A DNA stretch of 64,000 nucleotides. Source: Apium graveolens. Taxonomy: Eukaryota; Streptophyta; Magnoliopsida; Apiales; Apiaceae. A program made the translations under genes and the position numbers. Position 1 is the first letter of the stretch. Every line of letters begins with the position of its first letter. Under the pieces are notes generated by a model. That model searched no databases and had not been told where the DNA came from. It saw only the letters and a program-made list of their open reading frames with translations. Of the stretch, positions 1-10,130 are shown one piece after another. The stretch lies in the NCBI RefSeq assembly GCF_009905375.1, contig NC_133652.1:125013205-125077204 (forward strand), written 5' to 3'.

Positions 1-474
1 ACTGTTATCTCTCAGTGATGAACAAAATATCACGAGAGCTGCTAGGGTTATAATAAATAATATTCTCGATAATGATAACACTTATAGTGTAAACCCTATG
101 TCTGTGTTTATATACTACACAGTTACAAGATAATCGCTAATTGATATGGAATATAATTCTGCTTCCTAAAATATATCAATCAGATATCTTCTATTCCAAG
201 TATTCCATTCTTCACGGAATTCCTTCTTCATGCATATCTCTTCTTATGTTTATCTTGATCTTCTTAACTTTAATCAGCTACTGTCCTTATCTGATCGTCC
301 TTCAGCACTTAAGTTCTGATATCTATCTCCTGATAACATAAGTACTGATATCCCTTAAGTTCTGACTTCCAGTATAAGTACTGATCAGTTAAGTACTGAT
401 TTGTTCTGTTCAAATAAGATCTGAAATCAATTCATAAAACATATTAGCCATGACATTATCAAATATATCTAACA
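1..474 (-). repeat. Sirevirus A 3' LTR, truncated by window edge
   Basis: Matches 12612-13085 base for base as far as I can read, with no indel. It ends ...ATCTAACA at 474, next to the polypurine tract, so in element sense it starts TGTTAGAT. A TATA-like TATATAAAC (element sense) lies near 105-118. The stretch 310-400 holds several copies of AAGTACTGAT or AAGTTCTGAT. A 66-codon open stretch (141-341), repeated in both LTRs, is not considered a gene. Confidence 0.95.
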
Positions 475-485
475 ATCTCCCCCAA
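475..485 (-). other. Polypurine tract of Sirevirus A
   Basis: In element sense this reads TTGGGGGAGAT directly before the 3' LTR. It is the expected plus-strand primer for reverse transcription. The same sequence precedes the LTR of Sirevirus B (44312-44322), and a near copy precedes that of Sirevirus C (40311-40323). Confidence 0.92.
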
Positions 486-681
486 CTTGTAAATTAACAA
501 AATATACAAGTTTAACAGATATTTGATGATGTCAAAAACATTAAGTACAAATGCATGAGAAATAGACAAGATAACTACAACTTACAGTCCTTAAAGTTTT
601 TACCAATTCAACTTCTGATAACAACTTCAATCTGTATAAATATCAGAATTTAAGCAGTTGTAGATCTTCAACTTGGCTTCA

Positions 682-1476
682 TCATTTTCTGATCTCTCTG
701 ATGTCAGGAGTTGTTCTGAGATAATTCTTCAACAAACATTTCTCAGCATATCTGAGTTCATCAATCATTCTCCGTTTGACATCTTTAAGCTCTGCAGTAT
801 CTTCACCGGTTTGAAATATTGCAGCTCTGAGATCATTAATCTTTGCTTTTCTCAACTCCCGATCTAGTCTTATGACATAAGCTTTGTTAGACTCTAGATT
901 GAATTCAAGCCCCTTAATACCAAGATATGTTCTGATCTGTGCAGTATTAGGCTTCATATCAACAATATCACCATTGTGATTTCTGTACTTTGGAACATAT
1001 CTGCTGTCAGACTTAACAGAATAAAGTCTTTTCTGTCTCTGAATCTGTTCCTTTAAGTAGTTTGCAGCAGTCTCTGTTATTCTGTCATCCACTTGAAGTA
1101 AGAATAATACATGCTCCAATTCTTCAAAATACTTCAATGGAATGGCATTTTGTCTTATATGATAAACCCTACCATCTGTCATGAAATACAACATGATGTA
1201 TTCTTTCAAGAAGGTATGGTAAACCATCTGTACAGATTCTAGTTGATTTAATCTCTCAGGAGTTGCTCCAATACCTGGTTCACTCAAGGAAGTTGGATCA
1301 TCGGTAGTGTTGTGTACTCTTCTTTCATCAGCACTTCCCAATCCAGTTTTATCTCTAGCTTCCTTTCCAGTAACTACTCTTGCTTCAAAACCACTTGAAG
1401 TAGTCTTCAAAGATTGAGTCTGTTTTGCTTTAGTGAATCCTGGTAGGAGTGTTTTAGATTTATTTTCTGATATCAA
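682..1476 (-). CDS. C-terminal part of Sirevirus A env-like ORF (separate frame)
   Basis: Open stretch of about 264 codons just downstream of the 962-aa ORF, in another frame. There is no ATG at its start (first codon TTG), and the frame stays open upstream into the end of the 962-aa ORF. It is therefore probably the C-terminal part of one protein, reached after a one-base frame change, rather than an independent gene. It is rich in charged residues, with a predicted helical tail of alternating Leu, Arg and Lys. In position and character it resembles the last part of the env-like region of Sirevirus B (44499-45125). Function unknown. Confidence 0.6.
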   Translation of the reverse strand: MISENKSKTLLPGFTKAKQTQSLKTTSSGFEARVVTGKEARDKTGLGSADERRVHNTTDDPTSLSEPGIGATPERLNQLESVQMVYHTFLKEYIMLYFMTDGRVYHIRQNAIPLKYFEELEHVLFLLQVDDRITETAANYLKEQIQRQKRLYSVKSDSRYVPKYRNHNGDIVDMKPNTAQIRTYLGIKGLEFNLESNKAYVIRLDRELRKAKINDLRAAIFQTGEDTAELKDVKRRMIDELRYAEKCLLKNYLRTTPDIREIRK

Positions 1477-1499
1477 GTTAACTTGAGCACTGTCAGAGG

Positions 1500-4388
1500 T
1501 TACTTGCTTCTTCTGAATATCGAACTTACAATTTCTTGACTCTGAACAACTTGAGCCATGTCAGAGGTTGTTTTAAGAACTTTTCTTGAAGTCAGAGCAA
1601 GATTATCTTTTCCATCAGTAATTTCTTCTTCCTCAGGAGGTACATAAGGCTTGATAGGTTCACCAACCTTTTCTTTACCCTTGGATCTTGGATCTATCTG
1701 TGGTTGTGATCTAGCCAAAGTTTCTTCAGTATGTATCCTTTCTTTGATCACAATGCCTTTAGGTTTTGGAAGTAACTTTTTACCAGAAGCTTCAGATTTA
1801 GATGTGACTTTCTCTGATTTAAGTCTGGCTTCTTCTTCCTTTAAACTTTCCAAGTCCATCCCTGGATTTTCTTGAAGAAATAACTGTCTTGACATTTCCT
1901 CATCAAGATCTAGAAGTTCATCAGAACTTATCCTTTTACCAGCAGCAGAACTTATTCTTTTCCTAGTATCAGAACTTGTTCTGTGACTAGCTTGTCTTGA
2001 TGTAAACCTTCTACCTTGACTATGACCACCACCCATTCCAGAGTTTCCTTGGTCATCTTTTCCATCATCCTTTCCTTGCAGTGACTTGTTGGTTTTGCAT
2101 TTGGACTTAATTACCTTCTCCCCCTTTTTGGCATCAGCAGGTAATAAAAGAGAGATAAGTAGTTCCACTGAGGTCTGGATTTCAGTAAGTTGCGATTGCT
2201 GAGAAGCTTGATTTGTCAGAATTTGATCAATCTGAGCTTGTTGCTTCTCTTGAGTTTTCTCAATATAAGCAACCCTGTCAATGGTAGGTTGGAAGAACTT
2301 TTTCTTATCAAGTTTCCAAACTTGTTCCTGTTTAATAAAGTTCTCCTGAATCTTGTGTAGCTCTGCATGAGTGTTGGAATGAAGACCTTGTAGATGTTTA
2401 GTACTCAATGCAGTGACTCTAAGCTGGATTTTAAAATCATCAGAATGTAACATTTCATCAGCTTTAGTCAAGTGCTCAGCAAGATGTAAAGCATTTGGAA
2501 CACATGAAACTGAGTTCCATTCCTTAGTCCACTCCTGACCTGCAGGAGTTTCACTCCAAGGTACTGGTGCATCCCTGATAACAAACTCCTTTAACAGTTC
2601 AGACTTAGGAAGAGTCAGTGGAGGAGTATGTCCTGAAGGACCTGCTTCATCAGCATCTACAGTTGTAGCAGCTTCACCAGTATCTCCAACATTTGCAGCA
2701 TCAGAACTTAAAGAATCAGTATCTTCTGATAAGACAACTGTATGAGTAGCAATGGAGGCTTCAACATCCTCTAATTGCTGATCTGATACTAAGTTCTGAT
2801 CAATAGCCATATCCTGATGCTCACCTAAAATCTGATCATCATCTTGATGCAGAGAAGGTGTTAGTGATAACTCAGGAGTTTGAACAGCATCAGTAACAGG
2901 TGTTGTGGAAGGATTATTTGCTGTTGGAGCTTCTAAGAGAAGTATTTCAGGCACAACCAAGTTCTGAATATCAATTTCAGCACTTGTGCCTGGATCAACA
3001 AGAGATATAGAAGGTGAATTAGCCTTGTCAGATACAGGTTCCTGAGATGGAGTTGATGGAGAAGAAGTGACTGGAGCAAATTCCTTATCTTGTGAGATCA
3101 GAGATTCCTGATCCCCTTCCTTAGCTGCTTCCTCCTCATCATCTGAAACTGGCCTCTGTGCCCTCTGTTTCTTGTACTTCCTTGTTGATTTGGATTCCTT
3201 GGGAGTTGCAGGAACCGTCATACGTCTAAGCCTCTTGAGAAGCCTAGAACCCCCAATTGCAGAATCTTTCTGAGAAGTTGCCTTCTCAGCTTCATCTATC
3301 ATAGGTTCTGAAGAGGGAATCTGATCCTCAGAATCTGATTCATCTCTCAAAGTAATCCTCCTCTTCTTCTGAGATGTTTGAGGAACAGTCTTTGTTCTCT
3401 TTGGCTTAGAGGATGTAGGCTTCACAGTAGGTGCTGAAGAAGAAGGTTGAGCAGTCTGTGAAGTGGAGAGATAGGATTTGAGATAAGTTCTGAGGGTAGG
3501 TTGAGTAGAATGAGAGGTAGGGACTGAGGTTGATGGATTTTGGTTATGGTGAGTTGGTTGAACATTTGAGTAAACAGATTTGTAAGTAGCAGGATCAGCA
3601 TTTACCAGAATCTGTTTCACAGACTGAGGAATCTGTAATTGTCTCACCATTGATTTCTTTGTGTCATCATTTATCAGGTCGTTAAAGTACCTTTTTGCAA
3701 CCTTAAAAGGTGGGGTTTGAGTGCTGACTAACTGGGGTTCAGCAGTACAATACGTATAAATAAGTTGACAGAATCTAGCAAAATAAACAACATCTCGATC
3801 CTCTGTCATCCTATCCCCAATAAAACCAATTATTCCAGTTGCAAAATCAAAATGAGTTTGATGGATAATAGCATACCCGATGTGCTGACTCAGAATTGGG
3901 ATGGCATCAAAATTTGAACACTTGTTGCCAAAAGCCTTGGTGATGCAATCGAAGAAGAAACTCCATTCTCTTCTGATATTAGCCCGTTTCAACTGTCCAA
4001 GTTTCGTCAGACTCTTTTCATATCCCAAATCAGTCATTAACCCCCGAAGTTCTGATTCCTCTGGTATAGAGAAGGTACAATCTTCTGGAAGATGTAATGC
4101 TCTTCGTACTGTACCAGGAGTGACTACATAGGATGAGTCACCCACTTGGAAGATAATACTGGGAGTTCCTCGTTTACCACCATCATCATAAACTCCAGTC
4201 CTCCAGAACCGCAGAACTTGTTGACTTGAAAATAATTCAGGCTGAGTTAAGGCGTACCCAACCTCACTATGTGCAAGAAGATCTTGCACAAAATGCAATT
4301 CAGATGGAGCTTCAGCATGATCAAGAATTGCAGCATAGTTGTTTGGAACAAACTTTGCTCCATCAATGATTAAATCCTTTGGTGCCAT
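1500..4388 (-). CDS. Sirevirus A envelope-like / post-pol ORF, 962 aa
   Basis: Intact ATG-started ORF after pol, the position of the 'env-like' ORF of Sireviruses. Function unknown; 'envelope' is a traditional label. Residues about 30-230 form a conserved domain also seen in Sirevirus B: an R-E-W-S-F motif near 140-144, S-N-F-D near 158-161 and V-Y-F-A-R-F near 201-206. Residues 230-600 are low-complexity, rich in Ser, Thr, Pro and acidic residues, and look disordered. A probable coiled coil lies near 650-760, followed by a K-K-G-E-K motif encoded by a polypurine-like DNA stretch. A basic, Ser-rich C-terminal part contains repeated I-S-S-(A/D). I see no clear signal peptide or membrane anchor, which argues against a true envelope glycoprotein. 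A TATA-like box and a pyrimidine-rich leader precede it. Confidence 0.8.
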   Translation of the reverse strand: MAPKDLIIDGAKFVPNNYAAILDHAEAPSELHFVQDLLAHSEVGYALTQPELFSSQQVLRFWRTGVYDDGGKRGTPSIIFQVGDSSYVVTPGTVRRALHLPEDCTFSIPEESELRGLMTDLGYEKSLTKLGQLKRANIRREWSFFFDCITKAFGNKCSNFDAIPILSQHIGYAIIHQTHFDFATGIIGFIGDRMTEDRDVVYFARFCQLIYTYCTAEPQLVSTQTPPFKVAKRYFNDLINDDTKKSMVRQLQIPQSVKQILVNADPATYKSVYSNVQPTHHNQNPSTSVPTSHSTQPTLRTYLKSYLSTSQTAQPSSSAPTVKPTSSKPKRTKTVPQTSQKKRRITLRDESDSEDQIPSSEPMIDEAEKATSQKDSAIGGSRLLKRLRRMTVPATPKESKSTRKYKKQRAQRPVSDDEEEAAKEGDQESLISQDKEFAPVTSSPSTPSQEPVSDKANSPSISLVDPGTSAEIDIQNLVVPEILLLEAPTANNPSTTPVTDAVQTPELSLTPSLHQDDDQILGEHQDMAIDQNLVSDQQLEDVEASIATHTVVLSEDTDSLSSDAANVGDTGEAATTVDADEAGPSGHTPPLTLPKSELLKEFVIRDAPVPWSETPAGQEWTKEWNSVSCVPNALHLAEHLTKADEMLHSDDFKIQLRVTALSTKHLQGLHSNTHAELHKIQENFIKQEQVWKLDKKKFFQPTIDRVAYIEKTQEKQQAQIDQILTNQASQQSQLTEIQTSVELLISLLLPADAKKGEKVIKSKCKTNKSLQGKDDGKDDQGNSGMGGGHSQGRRFTSRQASHRTSSDTRKRISSAAGKRISSDELLDLDEEMSRQLFLQENPGMDLESLKEEEARLKSEKVTSKSEASGKKLLPKPKGIVIKERIHTEETLARSQPQIDPRSKGKEKVGEPIKPYVPPEEEEITDGKDNLALTSRKVLKTTSDMAQVVQSQEIVSSIFRRSK
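2116..2131 (-). other. Internal polypurine-like tract in env-like ORF (A)
   Basis: Element-sense AAAAAGGGGGAGAA inside codons for K-K-G-E-K. An almost identical tract lies at the homologous place in Sirevirus B (46148-46162). Multiple polypurine-like motifs upstream of the 3' LTR are known in Sireviruses. A role as an extra plus-strand primer is inferred. Confidence 0.6.
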
Positions 4389-5077
4389 GTGAAAAAATAT
4401 TGAAATTCAAGTATGCCTGTTAGGTGTGTGAGATACTGTCTGTATGAAAAACCAACGTGAGAAAGAATGAGAAAGAGAGTAAAAGTAAGAAGAGAGATAA
4501 AGTATAAAGAAAGTAAAAGATTAAAGAAATCTTCTCTCTGTTGTTCTTATACTCTAAAAAAGAATGTTACCGTTGGACACCTGTCAGACATGCAGTAATA
4601 ACGGGTAGTTACTGGGCTCGAGAAAACAGGAATGATTACTTATCCAGTTGCCTTGTTTCAAGGAAAAACCATTTCAGTTATCAAGAGACACAGGTTTAAT
4701 TCAAAATTGAAACCGTTAGCACTGATTGAATTGTTTTTCACTGCAACATTAATATTCTGAAAATGAATCATGTTAAAAATGACCGAGATAATTTCGATGA
4801 ATAAGTGCTGACAAAGAATCAGAACTTAAATAAAGACAAAATTTAAATGGTCATCAGAATATCAAGCAGGATTTAACAACACAGATAAAATAACTCAGAG
4901 ACAAAATCTTGAAGTAAAAACAGTTTTCATTAATATATCAAGTCAATACATATATGAAATAGAAATTACATCAATACAAGATTTTCCCTAAGCTTCTAAT
5001 CCTAACGTCAACAGCTTTAGTCTTAGCTAAGAAGCCTGACAAAGCTGAGGATGAGGAAGAACAGGAAGAAGACGAGA
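4389..5077 (-). promoter_or_regulatory. Leader of env-like ORF with TATA-like box (A)
   Basis: In element sense AGTATAAGAA (4544-4553) lies about 155 bp before the ATG and is followed by a long CT-rich leader without long ORFs. This suggests a separate transcription start for the env-like ORF. The rest of the spacer, 4560-5077, is non-coding and contains copies of the family motif (for example a TCAGAACTTA at 4819-4828 on the plus strand). Confidence 0.45.
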
Positions 5078-5353
5078 TTAAGTCATCCTCCTCTTCCTAT
5101 CTTCGACAAACAAGATAGCGAGTCGAATGATTCGCTCTTGCTGACGGATAGCTTCCCGCCTTTCCTCCTCCAGGCGCTCCAGATGGCGATGGTAATCCAT
5201 CTCGAAGAATAGAAGGTGAGCCAGCACCTCCTGTGGGACAGAGTCCCAGATCTCCTCAGGAATGGCTGTTATATGCCACTCCTGCTGCCACTCGGCACAA
5301 CTGAGCTCCATTGTGAAGGTTTGTGTGTTCAAAAACATGTTGTATCGAACCAT
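5078..5353 (-). CDS. Small post-pol ORF of Sirevirus A, 91 aa
   Basis: ATG at 5353 chosen because it lies about 75 bp downstream of a strong TATA box; the frame is open further upstream (to 5572), but that part runs through the TATA box and does not look coding. The product is 91 aa: a Met-rich start, an acidic Trp-containing middle (E-E-I-W-D-S-V-P) and a strongly charged, probably helical second half (about 55-90) dominated by Glu, Arg, Leu and Ile. It could form a coiled coil. No known function. It sits between pol and the env-like ORF; Sirevirus B has no counterpart, because only about 520 bp separate pol and env there. It remains open in a very young element, but a short ORF can stay open by chance. 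Confidence 0.6.
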   Translation of the reverse strand: MVRYNMFLNTQTFTMELSCAEWQQEWHITAIPEEIWDSVPQEVLAHLLFFEMDYHRHLERLEEERREAIRQQERIIRLAILFVEDRKRRMT

Positions 5354-5423
5354 TGTGTTTTTGACAGAAGAAGGAGGATAAGTGTGTGAGAAGAATGTGA
5401 TGGAAAGACTGATGTGAAGTGGT

Positions 5424-5435
5424 TGCATATATAGG
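5424..5435 (-). promoter_or_regulatory. TATA box for the 91-aa ORF
   Basis: Element-sense CCTATATATGCA, about 72 bp upstream of the ATG, leaves room for a leader of about 40 nt beginning in a CA-rich stretch. The same 12 bases occur 95 bp before the accessory ORF of the Athila-like gypsy element (13417-13428). Confidence 0.55.
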
Positions 5436-5572
5436 CAAGAGAATGCCAAGAGACACAAAGATATTGAATGCAGACAGGTAGAATTAATTCTACCTCGTCT
5501 CCCTAGACCTTGAAAAAGAATAACAGTCATTGGAAAAGGAATGTGCACATGTAACAAGAGTGAACTGTTCAA

Positions 5573-6764
5573 GGACGAGTGCTATTATGTTTTAACCATA
5601 GACTATTAATCTTCCACTTCAACATTTCGAAATTAATCTGAGACTGTTACCAAATTTTACTCACAGATAAGTCAAGTAAAGGGTTAGACTGAAAAATCAG
5701 AACTTAGACCTATACCAGAACTTAACAGTCATCAGAACATAATGTCTTAACTCGAACAAGGAATATCTATCTTAGTAAATACTCATACAAGTTCTTAGTT
5801 ATGAACGTCAGAACTTAATCATCAGAACGTGTAACTAGAACTTGTCCTCAGAATTTGTGCAAAAGTGACACAATGACTGTTGATCTAAAATAACATAGAC
5901 CACCACAGAAATTTCATCATTCATATGGAGTGATGTGTGTGTGCATTAAGCTAAATAACAGACAAAGAGTAAAGTCTGATCTACTTCAGTACATCTTAGA
6001 AATAAGTCATAATTAAAATTTTGCTAAAGAGCTGCCATTATCCCGAAACCTACTAATAAATGAGTTCATGCATGAGTTCACCTCTGCTGTTTTTGTGCTA
6101 ATTTTATGCATCTTTTGAAATTCTATTTTACAGAGGCTTCTCAGTGTAAGTGAGTCACGACTGTTTATCAGAATTTATGCTATTATCAGAGTATTTCTCC
6201 AGTAATCATAGAGTGTGAAAAGTCACCAAGAAAATATTTTGCTTTTCTAATGCATATTTACTTAATACCAGCAATGCACTTGGGTCGTCCCTTTCACATT
6301 TTTACTCTAGATCTCAAAGGAGTACCTGATATTATTCTTTGATTTGTTCTTCTTCTTTTGATAAGTGAGGTTTATCAGCACTTAGTACATTCAGCAGTTT
6401 TACTAGAATCAGAACTTAAACAGATGAGTAGCATTATTCTAATTTGTGACTTAGTAATAAGATATACAAAGTAAACTTAACTAAGCTCAGTTATCAGAAT
6501 TTGCTTGTGTCATAAGATTTCCACAGAAATAATTACTTCTTTCATGGGATCATTTGTTTATTGAAGACTAGTAGGTCAGTATCTAGCACAGTTATCCTCA
6601 TAGGATTGAATAGTTACTGAAACAGACATATCACTTATCAGAGTTTAGAAACATATATCAGACAACAGTCAGTACTTAAAGACATTTATCAATTAATGCA
6701 CAGAATATACAAAGAGATTAATTCTGTAAATACTGATCATAAAGTCTGATAACATAGAACAAGT
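5573..6764 (-). other. Non-coding spacer between pol and the 91-aa ORF (A)
   Basis: No convincing ORF. The part 5690-5860 is dense in variants of the family motif, TCAGAACTTA on the plus strand; more copies lie near 6409-6418 and 6660-6680. Otherwise AT-rich sequence. Confidence 0.7.
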
Positions 6765-9700
6765 TTAAGCAGATTTAGAGAAAGAACCTGAAATCATTCC
6801 AAGTTCATTTACCAATTTTGAAAAGGTAGCTTCACACAGTGGTTTTGTGAAGATATCTGCTACTTGTTGATCTGTGGGAACAAAATGCAATTCCACTGTA
6901 CCTTCATCCACATGTTCCCTGATGAAATGGTACCTGATGCTGATGTGCTTTGTCATAGAGTGTTGAACTGGATTACCTGTCATAGCAATAGCACTTTGAT
7001 TATCACAGTAAATAGGGATTTTGAAATACGTTAACCCATAATCTAGTAACTGATTCTTCATCCAGAGAATCTGTGCACAGCAGCTTCCTGCAGCAATATA
7101 CTCTGCTTCTGCAGTTGATGTGGAAATTGACTTTTGTTTCTTGCTATACCAAGAAACCAACCTGCCTCCAAGAAATTGGCAGCTACCACTTGTGCTTTTC
7201 CTGTCAATTTTGCAACCTGCAAAATCTGCATCTGAGTAACCTATTAATTTAAAATCTGATTCTCTAGGATACCATAATCCTAGATCAGCTGTTCCTTTAA
7301 GATACTTAAAGATTCTTTTTACAGCTGTTAAGTGAGGTTCTCTTGGATCTGCTTGAAATCTTGCACAAAGACAGGTAGCAAACATGATATCTGGTCTACT
7401 AGCAGTTAGATAGAGAAGTGAGCCAATCATACCTCTGTAATCAGTAATATCTACTGAATTACCAGTATCCTTATCCAGTTTTGTTGCAGTGGCCATGGGA
7501 GTGGATGCACTTGAACAGTCTTGCATTCCAAATTTTTTCAGCAAGTTTCTGGTGTACTTAGATTGACAAATAAAAGTTCCTTCTTCACTCTGCTTGACTT
7601 GAAGGCCCGGAAAATAACTAAGTTCTCCCATCATACTCATCTGATATCTTGACTGCATTAGGTTGGCAAACTTTTTGCAAAGTTTGTCATTTGGAGACCC
7701 AAAAATAATATCATCAACATAAATCTGGATCAAAAGTAAGTCCTTGCCATGGTTGAGATAGAACAATGTTTTGTCAATAGTTCCTCTGTTGAATCCACTT
7801 TCCAGAAGAAACTGAGCTAAAGTCTCATACCATGCTCTAGGAGCTTGCTTAAGTCCATAAAGTGCTTTATCAAGCCTGTAGACATAATCTGGATGTTTGG
7901 AATCTACAAAGCCTGGAGGTTGTTCAACATATACTTCCTCTTCCAATTCTCCATTGAGAAAAGCACTTTTCACATCCATTTGAAAGACAGTAAACTTTTT
8001 GTGAGCAGCATAAGCCATGAATATCCTTATGGCTTCTAACCTAGCAACTGGAGCAAATGTTTCATCATAGTCAATTCCCTCCTGTTGAGAATATCCTTTT
8101 GCAACCAGCCTTGCCTTGTTCCTTACAATTATGCCATCACTGTCAGTTTTGTTTCTGAATACCCACTTTGTACCAACAACCGATCTATTCTTGGGTCTTG
8201 GCACTAAGGTCCAGACTTTGTTTCTTTCAAATTCATTCAACTCTTCCTGCATTGCTTGCACCCAATCAGCATCTTGAAGAGCTTCTTCCACTTTCTTTGG
8301 CTCAGACTGAGAGAGAAAAGAATTGTAAAGACATTCATTCGAAGTACCTGTTCTAGTTCTGACACCTGCCTCAGGATTTCCAATTATTAAATCAGGTGTA
8401 TGTGATTTTGTCCACTTCCTTGCAGATGGAAGATTTTCTCTAGAACTGGATGCTCCCCCATGATTCATGCTGTCTTCGGTTTCATTTTCTGATGCTCCCC
8501 CTGAAACTATGCTCTCTGAGTTGGATCCTTCAGTATTTAGATTTTCAGCACTGTCAGTACTTGGCTTATCAGAACTTGACGAATCAGAATTTGAAGAGCC
8601 AGATGTATGTTCTGATGCTTCTTGAGATGTGATAATATCTTGAGTATGCTCCCCCTGCATTGGTGCATCTTCCTTTGACGTAGTCACCACAGTTTCAATA
8701 ACATCAGAGTTTAATCCATCAGAATTTACAGTATCAGGAGTTAGACTGTCAGGATTTGAGGTATCAGAATATGAATCTTCATTTTCAAATCTCAGCTTAT
8801 CATGATCAATGCAATCTTCAAGTCCAGTGATCTTCTTGTCATCAAAAGAGACATTGATAGATTCCATGACCACTTTTGTTCTCAAATTATAGACTCTGAA
8901 GGCTTTTGTAGAAAGTGGATATCCTACAAAGATTCCCTCATCAGCTTTTAGATCAAACTTGGATAGCTGTTCAGGATGAGTCTTGAGAACAAAACACTTA
9001 CATCCAAATACATGAAAGTATTTGAGATTTGGCTTTTTGTTCTTCACCATCTCATATGGTGTTTTTCCATGCTTGTTAATGAGTGTTGCATTTTGAGTAA
9101 AACAAGCAGTCTGCACAGCTTCAGCCCAGAAATAGGTTGGAAGCTTTGCTTCTTCAAGCATTGTTCGTGCAGCTTCAATTAGAGTTCTATTCTTCCTTTC
9201 AACAACTCCATTTTGCTGTGGAGTTCCAGGAGCAGAAAATTCCTGCTTTATTCCATGATTTTTGCAGAACTCTTCCATTATCAAATTCTTGAATTCAGTG
9301 CCATTATCACTCCTCAAAATTTTCACAGAATCTTTGATCAATTTATCCAGATGTTTGACATGATCAATCAGGATAGATGCAGTTTCACTTTTTGTGTGCA
9401 AGAAATACACCCATGTGTATCTGGTGAACTCATCTACTATGACCAACGCATATTTCTTCTTTGCAATAAACATGACATTCACTGGACCAAATAGATCAAC
9501 ATGAAGTAGATAATAAGGCTCAAGAATTGATGATTCAGTCTTGCTCTTGAACGAAGATTTTCTTTGTTTAGCCTTCTGACATGAGTCACAAAGACCATCA
9601 GGAACAAACACTGATTTTGGCAGTCCTCTCACAAGATCTTTCTTGATCAGTTCATTTATCTTGTTGAAGTTTAAATGAGAGAGTTTCTTGTGCCAATTCC

Positions 9701-10115
9701 AGCTTTCTTCAGTTGAGGCTCTACTCACTAAACAGATTGCAGAACCATCAGAACTTGTTGAAAGCTTAGCTTCATAAATGTTACCACGCCTGAATCCCTT
9801 CAGAACAATTTTTCCTTTAGATTTACTAACTATTTCACAATGTTCTGCAAAGAAATCAACATGATAACCTCTGTCACAGATTTCACTTATACTCAGTAAG
9901 TTGTGTTTAAGTCCTGAGACCAGAGCTACATCTTTAATAATGACATTCCCAAGATTGATATTGCCATATCCCAAAGTTTTTCCAATGTTGCCATCTCCAT
10001 AAGAAACACTTGGGCCAGCTTTCTCCACAAAGTCTGATAGCAGGGCCTTATTTCCAGTCATATGTCCTGAACATCCACTGTCCAGAACTAAAATATTTTT
10101 CCTGTTGCCCTGCAA
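6765..10115 (-). CDS. pol: Sirevirus A pol polyprotein (PR-IN-RT-RH)
   Basis: One open frame of 1116 codons, in copia order. Protease: D-S-G near residue 12. GAG-pre-integrase with zinc-binding His and Cys residues (H-K-K-L-S-H near 142, C-D-S-C near 176). Integrase core D207, D270, E306 (35 residues between D270 and E306). A Ser/Asp/Glu-rich linker near 430-560. RT with Y-V-D-D near 798. RNase H with D-A-D-F and T-A-E-A-E-Y motifs. The polyprotein would be cleaved by its own protease, copy the RNA in Gag particles and insert the cDNA. There is no ATG at the start; the frame continues from gag across two stop codons. The usual Y-F-L-G beside the RT active site reads Y-F-P-G here, which may weaken the enzyme. 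Confidence 0.95.
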   Translation of the reverse strand: MQGNRKNILVLDSGCSGHMTGNKALLSDFVEKAGPSVSYGDGNIGKTLGYGNINLGNVIIKDVALVSGLKHNLLSISEICDRGYHVDFFAEHCEIVSKSKGKIVLKGFRRGNIYEAKLSTSSDGSAICLVSRASTEESWNWHKKLSHLNFNKINELIKKDLVRGLPKSVFVPDGLCDSCQKAKQRKSSFKSKTESSILEPYYLLHVDLFGPVNVMFIAKKKYALVIVDEFTRYTWVYFLHTKSETASILIDHVKHLDKLIKDSVKILRSDNGTEFKNLIMEEFCKNHGIKQEFSAPGTPQQNGVVERKNRTLIEAARTMLEEAKLPTYFWAEAVQTACFTQNATLINKHGKTPYEMVKNKKPNLKYFHVFGCKCFVLKTHPEQLSKFDLKADEGIFVGYPLSTKAFRVYNLRTKVVMESINVSFDDKKITGLEDCIDHDKLRFENEDSYSDTSNPDSLTPDTVNSDGLNSDVIETVVTTSKEDAPMQGEHTQDIITSQEASEHTSGSSNSDSSSSDKPSTDSAENLNTEGSNSESIVSGGASENETEDSMNHGGASSSRENLPSARKWTKSHTPDLIIGNPEAGVRTRTGTSNECLYNSFLSQSEPKKVEEALQDADWVQAMQEELNEFERNKVWTLVPRPKNRSVVGTKWVFRNKTDSDGIIVRNKARLVAKGYSQQEGIDYDETFAPVARLEAIRIFMAYAAHKKFTVFQMDVKSAFLNGELEEEVYVEQPPGFVDSKHPDYVYRLDKALYGLKQAPRAWYETLAQFLLESGFNRGTIDKTLFYLNHGKDLLLIQIYVDDIIFGSPNDKLCKKFANLMQSRYQMSMMGELSYFPGLQVKQSEEGTFICQSKYTRNLLKKFGMQDCSSASTPMATATKLDKDTGNSVDITDYRGMIGSLLYLTASRPDIMFATCLCARFQADPREPHLTAVKRIFKYLKGTADLGLWYPRESDFKLIGYSDADFAGCKIDRKSTSGSCQFLGGRLVSWYSKKQKSISTSTAEAEYIAAGSCCAQILWMKNQLLDYGLTYFKIPIYCDNQSAIAMTGNPVQHSMTKHISIRYHFIREHVDEGTVELHFVPTDQQVADIFTKPLCEATFSKLVNELGMISGSFSKSA

Positions 10116-10130
10116 TCAAAAAGACCACTA
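10110..10130 (-). promoter_or_regulatory. gag-pol junction with two in-frame stops
   Basis: gag ends in TAG (10130-10128); three codons later the same frame meets TGA (10118-10116), then TTG CAG and the protease. gag and pol share a frame. The element-sense TTTTTGATTGCAG directly before the protease looks like a 3' splice acceptor; Sirevirus B has ATTTTGATGTGTGCAG at the same place. Read-through of one stop is described for the Sirevirus SIRE1; two stops are harder to suppress. Confidence 0.7.

Noticed and set aside
141..341. 66-codon ORF in LTR A, repeated at 12752-12952
   Set aside because: Lies antisense to the element in an LTR; identical only because the LTRs are identical.
1500..4388. 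A true viral envelope glycoprotein
   Set aside because: I see no signal peptide, Cys pattern, fusion peptide or membrane anchor; only position supports the old name.
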